Of a stretch of DNA of 64,000 nt, positions 1 through 11,900 are shown piece by piece. The DNA lies in NCBI GenBank assembly GCA_029204225.1, contig CM055097.1, positions 48,754,052-48,818,051 on the forward strand. Reading direction: 5' to 3'. Under the pieces are notes generated by a model, which worked only from the letters and a program-made list of their open reading frames with translations, was not told the origin of the DNA and did no database searches. The position numbers and the translations under genes are program-made. This stretch comes from Diphasiastrum complanatum (lineage: Eukaryota; Streptophyta; Lycopodiopsida; Lycopodiales; Lycopodiaceae). Position 1 is the first letter of the stretch; each line of letters begins with the position of its first letter.

Positions 1-1067
1 CAAGTACCCCGGACCAAAACGGCAGGTAAGGGACTTAAAGAATTTCCTATAGATGGGAGGACATCTTTCTACACACTTACTAGTTGGTTTCGTGAGGAGC
101 TTGCATAGAGAAGCTTGTAACATTTGTATAAGAGTGTGGTTAGAGAGAGAGAGAGAGCATTGCTCTTCAGCAAACTACACCACCATGTGTTGCTTTGCAA
201 TAACTGATACTGAGAGTAGGTTCTTCTTGATTCCTGGTACATAAGTCCTTTATGTCTCCAATCTTCCCTGAAGGTAGTTGAACCTGTACTTTTCCAACTC
301 CCTTTATATCATGTGTAGTTGTCTCCCAACTTCACATTTGATCCATCATCTAGTTTTTGAAAACTAGACAACCACTCTCATCTAGGTGTCATATGCTTTG
401 AAGCTCCTGGTCAATAAGGCAACACTCCTCTTCCTTCAAGAAGTCACCAGAACATGTCGATGCTGAAAACAACTCATAGTCTTCAAGATCAAAGGCACTT
501 AATTTTGCATTAGATGCTTCTTCTTTTTCTTCAACAAAATCCCCATCATGCTTCTTCTTGAACTTGTTTGTGCCAGCACTCCTTTGCGTAATGTCCTGAT
601 TTTCCGCAAACAAAGCAGTTTCCCTTCCGAAATAACTTTCTTTCCATCTTCTTATTTATTTGACTGATTCTCCTCCGGATCCTGCTGCTGCTTCTTCTTT
701 TTCTTCCCTTTGCCACCCTTCTTGGAACTTTGTTCTTGCTTCTTTGCTAGTAATGCCTGCTCCTTAAAATCATGCTTGTTGACAATATTTTATCACCTCA
801 TTTCCTCTTGTAGCAATATAGCATTTAGCTCATCGAAAGAAGGTCTCCCGTAACGATAGCATCTCAAAAAGTTTTGATATGTCAAAGTAGACTATTAAGC
901 ATAATAAATACCAACACTGAATCCGGAACACTTTCTCCAACCGGAATAAGTTGCCCTCTCATATCTTTTACCCAAGTAAAGTAGTTTGTTACTGATTCAC
1001 CTATACCCATCTTCAATCTGTGTAGCTTATTAGTCAAGAACAAGATTCGTCTCTCTCTCTCTCACAA
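1..1067 (-). pseudogene. Ty1/copia gag-protease remnant, 5' part
   Basis: Read on the minus strand, the region gives gag (TNKLHRLKMGIGESVTNYF, then MRGQLIPVGESVPDSV), a Lys-rich linker, a CX2CX4HX4C zinc knuckle at 573-617 (CFVCGKSGHYAKEC) and, toward position 1, protease and post-protease text (HMTP; SSFQKLDDGSN; KKNLLSVSVIAKQH). Several frameshifts and stops break it. It lies directly downstream of a PBS and LTR and continues past the left edge. Confidence 0.85.
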
Positions 1068-1083
1068 GCCTGCTCTGATACCA
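1068..1083 (-). other. Primer-binding site of the left copia element
   Basis: On the minus strand this reads TGGTATCAGAGCAGGC, complementary to the 3' end of initiator tRNA-Met, and directly abuts the LTR end. Confidence 0.85.
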
Positions 1084-1510
1084 TGTCAAAATTTGTCATA
1101 CAAATTCTAGATCGGAGTTATCTAGTCATACTAGCACTCACACACACAAAGATTAGCATATGAGATTAAGAGAGCTTAGATTATGAAAGAATGAGCAAAG
1201 CTCTACAACATGGAATGATTGTAGTTGGGTGCCAGTCTCTCTTATATAGATTCTCTAGTCTAGCTAAAAGCAAAAGTAAAAGCTAAGGTAAATAGGTGAT
1301 TGCTATTTAGTATTATTACTACCTATTTTGGGTAAAGACCCAAGATGTGTTTCTAAGTACTAAAAAACAAGTCCTATTCTAGTAGTAGTGCACCCACCTA
1401 CATATATGACTAAAAAATGACTTACTATAAATAGTGATGGCCCCTATAATAGCACGCAAGCATGGCCAAATTATCATTAAGGGGCACAAAATAAACATTA
1501 ACTCCTAACA
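1084..1510 (-). mobile_element. 5' LTR of the left copia element (427 bp)
   Basis: On the minus strand it starts TGTTAGGAGTTAATG and ends in TTTTGACA next to the PBS, so it has TG..CA ends. The partner LTR would be outside the window. Confidence 0.75.
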
Positions 1511-1716
1511 ACTTCCTCAATGATTCTCAGCAGTGCCTCTCTATATCAATCATCATACTCCTATACCGACCAATTTCCTTGCTCAAAGCTTGCCCATTGT
1601 TGCATCGCTCAATTCTTCTCATCAAGAGGCACCGAATTTTTCACAAACATCTGTCGAAATATCCTCCCATGAATCCAGTACAAGGCCATCTTTCTCAACT
1701 TTCTTCCGGCATCGTT

Positions 1717-2133
1717 GTGCTCACTCTTGTAATCGATAGATAGATTCAACAATCACTTCTAAATCATCGGTAACACCGCACATCAAAAAGGCCTTCTCCC
1801 ATTTCTGCAACCAATTTTCCAATGCATCTGTGGTTCTTATAGTTGTTGCACCTATAAACTTCGAAGGTTTCAAGTCCTTAATGGACGACAACTTGGGCTT
1901 CTTACCCGATTATGCATCTTTGTGACTTGAACCAAATTCATCACCTAAATTCCTAGTGCCACTGACTCATTGCTCAAGAATCTGCTTTAGCATAACGAGG
2001 CTTCATTGCTCAAGAATCTGACGAGGCTTCATTGCTCAAGAATCTGCTTTAGCATAAGCTCCATGCCATCAACCTTCACAGAAAGTGCATCAATCCTCTA
2101 AAAATCATGAATTGTATTGCTTGAGGATGCCAT
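1717..2133 (-). pseudogene. Ty3/gypsy-type gag start, broken
   Basis: A minus-strand ATG at 2133 opens MASSSNTIHDF and then stops. Further on, around 1740-1880, the frame gives KPSKFIGATTIRTTDALENW then LQKWEKAFLMCGVTDD, the retrotransposon gag fold with its WL..WEKAF core. Stops and small duplications interrupt it. A gag of this type normally precedes protease and RT, which are missing here. Confidence 0.6.
1971..2062. repeat. Short tandem duplications inside the gag remnant
   Basis: ATTGCTCAAGAATCTG occurs three times, with CTTTAGCATAA or ACGAGGCTTC between, giving overlapping units of about 26 and 36 bp. They probably arose by slippage and add to the broken frame. Confidence 0.8.
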
Positions 2134-2689
2134 AGCAAAAGAACAGCCAGAAAAAAGCGAAAACAAAATTCAGCAACAAAAGCTCTGAAGCAAAGCACAA
2201 ACGAGCTTTTTGCACCACAAACTGACTATAGAGATAGATTACCTTCAATTCCTCAAAGAACTGGATAGAATAGACCTTCTACAGCCAAATTCTAACCACT
2301 TACAAGCTTTTATCCTTTAAAAATCAGCAAGTAAAGTTTCAAACTGACATTCTACAGAAGTGAGAGATAATCGTTGAACAAGAAAGCAAATAGCTCTACC
2401 CCACCAGTGACCTACCACAAGAAATCTATTGCAACTGACAGATCTAAAAAATACTAAAAAAACAATTACAAACACTTTTGTAAATCCAAAGGAAGCTGAT
2501 TTTTTACAAATCAAAGAGATAAAGCAAACAAAATAGCAGGGATGCTCAAAGGCTGCCAAAAGACCAACAATCCACCATGGGGCTCCAAAATTCTAAAAAC
2601 CCACCTACAGTAGGGCGTTGCCTCACGAAGCTCACATCAAACCCTAACTAAAGATAAAAGTGATGCCAAACCACACAAGTTTGGAAAGC

Positions 2690-3003
2690 AACTGCTATGA
2701 TACCAAATCTCACAAAGCTATCTCAATTAAGCCCTAAAGACACCAAAGCAGGCACCAAATATCCACTTTATTGATTCTCTCTAATAGTAACTATCAAGAT
2801 CCTAGCATAAACACATAAGAGCACTATTGTTAAGTCTCTTCCCAGCCAAAGCTACATAGTAAAAAGACGAGGCATACTCAAGAGGTCCTCCCTCTTAAGC
2901 TCCCACGCCCTCCTACCTCAAGCACCCTCTTGACCTTGACCCAACGTTGGCACATGGCAAACCTCATGCACAGCCAACACTCTCCACGTGTAATACCCTG
3001 ACA
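2690..3003 (-). mobile_element. Possible PBS and LTR of the gag remnant
   Basis: The minus strand at 2705-2690 reads TGGTATCATAGCAGTTGC-like, close to an initiator-tRNA PBS. An LTR could run from about 2706 to 3003, where the minus strand would begin TGTCAGGGTATTACACG. The inner end lacks a clear CA, so the borders are uncertain. Confidence 0.35.
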
Positions 3004-3382
3004 CATAGGCAAGTGAGTAGGACAACCGTCTGACATGTGTCACTCATACACTAGACCAAGTGTCCCAATGAGCATATGACATGTCTCTCGTCGACCGATC
3101 AACTTTGCTACATTTTAGGAGGCCGGGTCCAACAGCCTCTAAATAAAGTCCCGGTACCCCATATCAAATACAAGCAAGCCAACAAGTTAAGCAAAACCTG
3201 CTACTTACAGGCCGATGTGAGCCATTTCGATAATTACAAGTCCAAGGTGTTCACACTAAGGCAGGAATATAATTACATGATAAAAGTCGTCGTTGCAAGG
3301 GTTGCATTTCTTGTCCATTGTAATCAGCGAGGAGTTTTGGTAGTAGGCAGAGGAGCTTGTGATGAACTTTTAGGTCTATCTA
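3004..3382. other. Intergenic or intronic stretch, no feature recognised
   Basis: About 380 bp between two LTR candidates. A 106-codon plus-strand ORF (3076-3396) has no recognisable motif and is likely chance. Confidence 0.3.
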
Positions 3383-3581
3383 TGACACCTCAATAACAAA
3401 CACACAGCATGAAAGCTTGAAAGAAATTAGCTATGGAAGGATGTAAACCAATGGAAATCTTAGGCACCTCAAGAAAGCAAATGTAAAACCTCAAAATGCT
3501 TGATGAGAGAGAGAGAGAGAGGAGGGCGTCGGCCTCCTTGAGGATCGATCCTCTCGATAGATAGTAACTAATGAGGTGTCA
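3383..3581 (-). mobile_element. 3' LTR of a Ty3/gypsy element (199 bp)
   Basis: The segment starts TGACACCTCA and ends TGAGGTGTCA, a perfect 10-bp terminal inverted repeat with TG..CA ends. On the minus strand it follows a purine tract. A GA-repeat lies inside it. Confidence 0.65.
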
Positions 3582-3591
3582 CCTCCCACTT
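3582..3591 (-). other. Polypurine tract of the gypsy element
   Basis: On the minus strand AAGTGGGAGG lies immediately before the LTR start, as expected for plus-strand priming. Confidence 0.6.
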
Positions 3592-3680
3592 GAGTCTCAT
3601 GCCACATGGCATGCCAATTTGGTCCCTTGGACCCAACTTACACTTACTAACTTTAATTTACAAAGAGGCCTGTGACGAGG

Positions 3681-5300
3681 CTATGGGTCTTTCTCATAAA
3701 GACCTCTCAGGGAGAGATAAAAATCTGTACTGATCTCAGTGAGGGAAAGTTCGTTCACTTCACCAATTTGACTAAGTGCAACCTGATTAGAGGTGCCTTT
3801 TATATACCGCACTTCAAAGTTAAATTCTTGCATGAGTTCTACCCATCTGGCCTTACGACCTCTCAAATCATTCTGATTACATTAGTAATTTTAGGGTATG
3901 TCATCCGTGTTGACCACGAACTTATTACCATACAAGCAATGTCTCCATAATTTCAATGCATGGATCACTGTAAACAGTTCTTTTTCTTGCGTGGTATATT
4001 TGACCTGTGCATCGGTTAGTGTTTTACTTTCAAAGGCAATGGGCTAGCCCTCCTGTAAGAGAATAGCTCCAATAGCCGTATCAATCGCGTCAGTGTTAAT
4101 GACGAACGGCAAATCTAGATCCACTATCCTCAAGACTGAAGCTAAGACAATTAGAAGCTTGAGTTTTCAGAAACTCTCATCTAACTTCTCATTCCACTAG
4201 GAGGACTTGGCCTACCTTTGCGCCTTTTTACTCCTTTTAACAACTTGTTGAGAGGCTTTGCATAATCCCCTGCAAATCTACGGAAAAACACAGTGAAACC
4301 CAAGAATGAATTAAGGTGAAGCTCCTTTTTAAAGAATTCGCACTTTGATTCCTTTGCGTAAAGCTTCTCTTGTCTTAAGATACGTAAGACCGTACGAAGA
4401 TGCTTAGCATGTTCTTTGAGTGTTCTATTGTAGACCAAAATATCATCCAAAAACACTACTACAAACTTTCCCAAATATGGACGAAATAAATCGTTCATCA
4501 TTTGCTGGAAAGTTGCGGGAGCATTGGTTAAACCAAAGGGCAAAACTAAAAACTCGTAGTGGCCAAACCTGGTCCTAAAACCGGTCTTAGATACATCTTC
4601 CAAATGTATCCTGATCTGATGGTAACCCGTACGTAGATCAATCTTCATGAAGCATTTAGCTCCATTTAACCGATCTATGAGATCATCCATCCTGGGTAAC
4701 GGGTATTATTTTTTACAGTAACTTTGTTCAGACCTTTGTAATCTACACACAACCGGAAACCCCCATCTTTCTTGTTCTTAAGAAGGACGGGTGCTCCCCA
4801 TGGAGACTTACTTGGTCTGATGTGCCCCATCTTAAGATATTCCTCGATCTGCCTAGCCACTTCCTCCTCTTGCTTTTGACTAGTCACTAAACCTGTAAGG
4901 TTGTCTGAAGATAGGATGACTATTCGGCAATAGATCTATCTTATGGTCCACTAACCGAGTGGGTGGTAGTCCGTAAGGTGGCTATTTCGGAAAAACTTCA
5001 CCAAATTCTTGTTTTAAATCATGCAGTAATTGTTGTTCCTGATGTGAATTTTCGGTGTTAAAATAGGAAAACACATTCACATCACCAACATCACAATGCA
5101 GACAAGATTTTAAAACCAAATGAAAAAGTTCATAATCAGAATCTTGAAGTTTTTCTATTAACTCAGCCGAGGAAATCATCGGCGATGGAAGTACATCAAT
5201 CTCTCCAGAAATAGCGCCCTGTACACAGCTTCTGTGAAGACAATGGGTTGTTTCTTGCACAATGGGCAATAGGATTTGATGAACGAGCATCGGGTCAGTG
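3681..5300 (-). pseudogene. Ty3/gypsy pol remnant (RT, RNase H)
   Basis: The minus strand encodes, in order, a pre-RT acidic segment (around 5290-4982), [20 protein letters not shown] (about 4750), [13 protein letters not shown], the RT core [11 protein letters not shown] with the catalytic Asp pair (about 4440), [19 protein letters not shown], and a late RNase H part FNFEVRYIKGTSNQ (about 3800). Frames change several times. The stretch between RT and the FFRRF motif is shortened relative to the family, suggesting a deletion. Integrase is not seen. It ends near the PPT and LTR at 3591. Confidence 0.9.
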
Positions 5301-5303
5301 GAA

Positions 5304-5434
5304 TCAGCTTCTATTTGACGAATGACAGGTTCGAGGGATGGATATTCACGATTCAGCTTCTACTTGATGAATGACAGGTTCGAGAGATAGAAATGCCCGA
5401 TTCAGCTTCTATTTGATGAATCACAGGTTCACAG
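5304..5434. repeat. 48-bp tandem repeat, three copies
   Basis: ATTCAGCTTCTATTTGATGAATGACAGGTTC-like units start near 5304, 5352 and 5400 with a 48-bp period. The period is a multiple of three and the repeat adjoins the gypsy pol remnant, so it may once have been coding. Confidence 0.75.
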
Positions 5435-5695
5435 AAGCTTGATTCTGACTAGATAAACAGATACAACAAGATTTTCACAGAAAACTTTACAGGTTGCTCG
5501 CGTATCAAGATGCGCCCCTCAAAAAGAAGGAACATGCGGCCAGCATGTGCTTTAAAACCTGTTTTTTTTCCCAACCCAGTACATTCCGGAACGTACTGTA
5601 CGGAACGTTCAGTACATTCCGACCCAAAAGGGTCAGAACGGATTTCTAAGCCACACGTGCATAATATTTGACTTGAACACTTGAAACGTACTTAC
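5435..5695. other. Intron 11 segment with a small GGAACG palindrome cluster
   Basis: Between the 48-bp repeat and exon 12 candidate. At about 5580-5640, CATTCCGGAACG, TACGGAACGTTC and ACATTCCG repeat one motif in both orientations. No gene was seen. Confidence 0.4.
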
Positions 5696-5732
5696 CACTA
5701 GTCATGTCAGGTTGTAGATAGACATAAATGGC
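5696..5732 (-). CDS. Possible PPR gene exon 12 (weak)
   Basis: A 37-nt segment between TTTGGCAG and a perfect GTAAGT donor, open in the phase left by exon 11 (AIYVYLQPDMTS plus one base). The splice sites are good, but the peptide does not resemble the expected C-terminus. It could be a chance match in the intron. Confidence 0.25.
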
Positions 5733-5888
5733 CTGCCAAATGTGGAACTTGAATGATGACAAAGTTCATTTGGACACAATTTTAAAAAGGCCAACCTCTT
5801 CCTTCCATCTTTCTTATGAGATATGGTAATAAAGCCAATTATGTGATCAAGAGCCTTCCACACAGAAAGGAATATAAGTAGCACTTAC

Positions 5889-5966
5889 AGTTTCTTTAGA
5901 TGCTGTTCCAAGCAGTTCACTTCCTACCTTCGGATTCAAAAAGAATCCCTTTTCATCCATCTCTCG
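5889..5966 (-). CDS. PPR gene exon 11
   Basis: Acceptor GGAATGCAG, donor GTAAGT, 26 codons, phase 0 to 0. It encodes REMDEKGFFLNPKVGSELL, which completes the helix begun in exon 10. Expected further residues (one or more exons, perhaps 50 residues) are not convincingly found to the left. Confidence 0.78.
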
Positions 5967-8900
5967 CTGCATTCCAGAGCTCATTATGATTGATAGAAAT
6001 CCCAATAAGAATAGAAACCATAATCAATTTAACAGAATAACAAGATCATGATTTTGTTTTAAGAATATAAGGTACAACTTATAATAGTTCTTAAATCAAA
6101 ACATGAAAGTTACTAATTCTGTTGCTACACCCACTAAAACAACAAAAGCTGCTCTAGCATGATATACCACCTGAACTAAATGTAGCACAAAGAACCGATT
6201 CAAGGTATGTTTTAAGAATGTACCAAAAGCCTTTTTGCCGCTGCCATGCCAACATCACTGTATTTTAGCAATGCACCATGTATAATTTCCTGACCATAAT
6301 CAACGAACCAGTTCAATATCACTGCCCTCAAGCAATATGATCCTAGCATAATATTACTTTCAGAACCAGCAACTACTCAATCCAAGTTCACGCAACTATT
6401 TTAAAAGGCTCAATTTAAGCAATACAACACAAAAATTCACTTTCTAGAACTAGAAACATAGCTATTCTAATCCACCTCGATATTTAATATAAAATTCAAT
6501 GCAATTAGAAAACATTAGTCAAATTTGTTCATATAAGCTTCCGCCCTTGCTAAGGCCTTGAAAAGATTTTGTCACATTGTTTCTAGCCTATGTTGCATAT
6601 GAGTCAGACACTTCAAAATGCTAGGTACCTTATGTGGACGACATGGTAGCTGGGCTGCTAACGAAAGGCCATAGTTAAGCTCTTAGAGACTCATTCCCAT
6701 AACAAATACTTATAAGCAAATTCTACGAAGAGTACATAATTGACCTGATTTGTTTGTGTCTCACTAAGATATGCACGTAACCACTACACATCCACAACTA
6801 TGTTTCAAACTTGGCAAACATTGTCATCCAAAACAGAATTGTGAAGTTGCAATTTATGGCAAACTCCAATGGACATCAGAATTCTATGGCAGAAAACGAC
6901 ATAGCCATCTCATTCAACTTATCAGGTACTTCTGAAGACCATAACCACTTGCATGAGAATCTTTTATGAATGTAGCCTATCACTAAGTCACCCGCACTCC
7001 GCTCACTGCAATGGTGATGAAAACTCCCCAAAACGCATTTCTCCCTGCTCTATGACGTCGCTCTGTCCGCTGGCTCTGAGCAGCCAGTTTCAAGGGTCAA
7101 TTTGGCCCAAGGATGGCCAAATTCGGTGCCTTCTAGCCAAAGATAGGCCCTTCCAAAAAACGCTCTTGCAAAATGAACTGCAACTTCTTTTTGAAGTTTC
7201 TTAATGAAGAAAAGTCCAATTTGAATGTCGGGTCCCTTTCAACATTTCAATCTAAAAAATTTTAATGGGAATGAAGGCTAGTTTGCCATTCATTTCTTCA
7301 AGGACCCATTTCACTTTGAATCCAATGGTCCTCTTTGATCCAACGGCCCACCTCAACCCCAATCGAATAGATCATGTCCGTTGATCTTGATAGGGCGAGA
7401 TCTCACGGCCCCGAATTCTTTTGTGCCCCGAACTGAATTCCTACGGCCGCCAGGACCTTCAAAGCGCTATGTGCTCATTCGGTTGAAGGTGCGCGACTGC
7501 CCGCGCCCTCCCTCCCTTAATCTCTTTCCTCCTTTGCTTCCTCTCTTCCAAGAGAGGTTTCAGCTATGGTTGATCCCCGATCAACTTTGCACCCAAGCCA
7601 TTCCACGGCTGCCCACGGCCTCTTGGAGGCTGTTGTGCCCTGCCAAAACGCCCTCCTACAGCCACTGAAAACTCCAAAAACAGCTTTCAATTGAAAGAGA
7701 ACCAAGACTTTTGCACTCGAAACCCTACTTGTCTTTCTTCGTCACAGCATCATAGATTGATTGCTCTCTGATGGCAACATGGCTGACCACGGCCACCTGG
7801 CCTCCTTTTGGCAGTACCAGGGCGCCCACCAATATGCCTTTACAGCTCAATAATTCATCTTCTGCAGAGAAAGATCCAAAACTTCTTGACTGTAAACCCT
7901 AGCTGAGCAAGAGAAGAGATTTCTTGGGCTTTACTCAGGCTTTCCCTGAGCTTTCACTTGCAGTTGCCTAGCCCACTGAGGTCGCCCTACCTCTGGCTCA
8001 GTAACACAATTTACGGATTGCCAATTGGTGCGGTATCGACTACAAACAAGCTCATTTTCCCATAAATCTGCCAACAACCCACGAAACTGGAAATTTCCCA
8101 AATTTCCATTGTCCACCCAATTGCCCTGGTTGTGTAACATTGTTCTTCACAGCTCCCTTGCAAATCCAATTGTGTCAATCAACTGCCTACACAGTCAATT
8201 ACGTAGCCATCATCGATGATTTCCCCGAAAGTCCAAAATTCTTCCTAGAATTCCCTTACGACGATCAATCTGATCACTTCCCCGAAGCTCCGATCGAAGG
8301 AACTTTGTTGTCTCCTACCATCCAGACTGCCAATACCCCGTATGGAGTCCTCTCTCCTAAGACGCTTTTCATTCCGTTTTTCTTGGTGAAAGATGTCGAC
8401 GATGGCTTCACCAGATCATGCATACCTGCATCACCCTGCCGCTCTGATACCATGTTAAAATTCTGTTAGGATCTAGTGCGGTATGCAGATCACATCAATC
8501 AATCACCATAGCCACTCCTCACAAGCTCTCAAAGATGGCACAGCAAAAAGTTTATTGTATAACAAAGAAAACTGTACATATTGTATTCACAAACTGCATG
8601 AAAAGACAGGTGTACCATCAAAAAAGCACTGGCAACACAAATACAGATTTGAAAGGAGATTCATAAAAATCCTTCATAAATACAAGAAGATGGGCAAGTC
8701 GAAGCTGGAGACAAATGAGATGACAACACAAAAAGTTGAACAAATAAGCAGGAGTGAGTTGAGGCAACTGTCCTAATTGTCTAGAAACTGGCCCTTATGC
8801 TGCTGTTACTGCCTACTTTTGCTTAAAATTCTGCACTTAAGTCAATTGATACATGCTCATCCAATTTCCATCAAAAAATTTCAAACAAAACGTGTACTTT

Positions 8901-11900
8901 TTGATGGAATTGTGCATTAAACAAAAGTTGAACAGCCACAATTCACACAAACATATATAAGAAGTAGAATAGAATGAAAAGGAGTCTACTCTCTCATAGA
9001 ATAGATGAATGTCTTAGAGACTATGCTCTTTCCCTCAAGATCTCATAGCTTCTCTCACTGCTGGATAGAGGGAAGGCCTCTCTTATTTATACATACAACA
9101 ATGAGAGAGATGAAAAAGCCAAAAAACCCCAATATGGGCTACCCAAGGGCCAAACACCAAAGGTCATGGGAGTTACAAATAAAAACCAAGAATCTTGGCA
9201 TTTGAAGTGCCAAAACGCACTTAAAGACCTCCTTTAGTTGGGTGCTGAAAAATAGGGACAGCCTTCTAATTTGAAAAAGAAGGTCCTTTAGTCATAGTCC
9301 CCCCCAACTCCTTGGACCCTCCAAACTTGTAAATATGGACCAACATTTAAGTTTTGGTCCCTTGGTCCTTAAAACCAACTTTAAAGGCAAAACCTCACAA
9401 TAACTTGACATTAATATAAGAAGTCATGATGTCCACCAAGCTTAGAGAAGGCTCAGAGTATGTGCCATACTGCTTCAGGAGACTTTTTGCCTAGGAGAAA
9501 CCTCTGATAACCCCTAACAACCATTTAGGGTGTACCTTCTGGTACCTCGACTTCGCAGTCAGAGCATCAACAGAGGAATCCAAATCCACATTAATAATTT
9601 GTCCAACCTTCCTAGTTGTTAACAATCTTAAATGTGTTAAATCTTCCTCAACGTTAAAGGACGTGTGGCTACAACAGCGTCTATCATCGCTTACTAAAGT
9701 GAATTTAGCAACTAAACAACTAAGGCATAAAATTTCATCGTAGCAAACATATGTCACTATCTACCAAGGATATAAAATGAAAATATCCTTCTAATTAGCT
9801 AGTGAGTGAGGCCATTCCCCTAGCGTCAGCATCACGTGTTTGAGCTCTCCAAAAAGCATCTGCTATATAGAAGCATAGATCAGCCCAGTTAGGACAAATC
9901 TTAACCATGTATGCTTCAAGGCCCACAACAAATACCATCGTCAAAAGACTTTTTGGTATATATTGCTGCAATTAGGAATAATTTTTGGTGCAGCCTATAC
10001 AAGTTGTCTTAAATCAAAATTAAAATGATGAAATTGCGCATGAGACCTGAAACTGACACACAGGAACGCACTTGGATAAAAGCCATCATTTGTCCTTATT
10101 TCACCTAAAACCAAACGATTATAAAATGCCTCTTTCCAGCTTCAAAAAGAATCATGCGATTCAAAAACGCCAACAAACAGAGAAATCCAACCTCCAAATC
10201 CAAGCACAGTTCATCCTCACAGGCATACAATGTGCCCTCTTCTCAAACGCACCTCCACAGAATTTTCTTATTTAAAAATATCAAATTAAGACACATCACT
10301 CACATAAAGTTATTATCATACCACATACAGATCAAGACTTGCTTGTTTTCCAGACTTGATATATTTATCGAAGTCAGATAGAGCACTATTGAAATCTCCA
10401 CAAGCTAAATTGCACCTGCACCAAGACATGAGGACAAAGTTAATAGAACTTCTTCACCTTCAATAGGGAAAATAGAGAGTGCATCAGATAACAAAAATTG
10501 CATAATTTGAAGTCAATTGCGTTTTCATGAAGTATCTTTTAAATCTCAAAAACCAATAATCATAACCAAACCTAATGCTTTATGCAGCAATCAATGCCTT
10601 ATTAGTAAAATTGTTAGCAGCCTGACTTCTAGTTTATGCAGCTAATACATTTGGCACAAGATGATCGACAACCATAAGCATCTTCAGAAGAATGCCTCTA
10701 CAAATCTGGCTTAAAGGAACCACCAACTTTCACGAGGGTCTTACTTCCTTGCATAATCATTGCCCTCATGGTTCTCTTTTGAATTTTCAATTATCTACAC
10801 TCAAGTAGATCAGAAAGCGAGAAACAAAACTCGTTCATCAGCACCATCCTTTATCACAATGCTTTCAAGCAAACCGTACAAGTACTGACAATTTCAGTTT
10901 ATATTGGTTGGTCATCCTTTCTTAGCTTTTGTTGTATTTCTTTATGTCTACGTAAGAGAGACAAATAGGAAAGTTTTTCGGCTCGTCCAAAAATTTGTTA
11001 TGAAACTTTTTTGTGAATTAGGTTTGTTGCAGTCAATTCTTTCTGTTTGCTTTGTGAGAGCTGACCCCTGCTACTTTTCCCAGCCATTAAACATTTTCCT
11101 AACATATTCTTTATTTTCCAGCATTATTCTATAGAAAAATCCGAAGAGACAAAATGGCTGCTTACATCATGTTAAATAACAACTGCAGCTAGTTGGTGAT
11201 CAAAGAGCATTTCGCAGCCTGTCAGTTGACATATATCCATCATCAGCTAGTAGCAGCTATTATTGACATGTTTTGTCAATGAAACTTGCAACATAACTCA
11301 ACCTTTGCTGGTTCTATTTGCAGTACAATTCATATTCACCAGTAGTTATCAAAGTGTCAAAAGTTTTTCAGTGGACATTATATCAATATTCCACTTCTAC
11401 TTCCAAAGCTACAATAATCATCCGGTAGTAGTGGTTGTCAGAGAGGTATATGTATAGTCCTCTCCTAGCTACATTTCCTGCTCGGTATCATGGCACATCT
11501 ATGGGGTTCATTGTTCCTGTTGCAGCCTTCTCTAAGCCCTTGTCATAAGTTCCAATTATGGATTGATTCTAGGTCAAGCAACGGTTTTGCATTGAAACAT
11601 TGGCTTGATAAGCTGGAAGACTATTTTGACATGTACTACTTGAGCGATACACAAAAGCTACATGTGGTTGTTGCTCATATGTTTGGTAAGGCAACTATCA
11701 ATAGTCGTCCATTCATCAGCACAGACTATGTTTTCAAGCCTACTTGCAAACATGCATGATTGTTTGTGACTCTCCTTTCCTTACGAGTCGTGCCAAATAT
11801 CCAAACCTCTCAGATGATAGCACCCCTAACTACAAATCTCCTTCGGATCATGTATACATCCATTGGTTCCATCCACACTAATTGCACCAACACTGCCGAT

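Noticed and set aside
9491-9757. 88-codon minus-strand ORF as a gene
   Set aside because: It runs across the outer border of the 8453-9519 LTR and has no motif.
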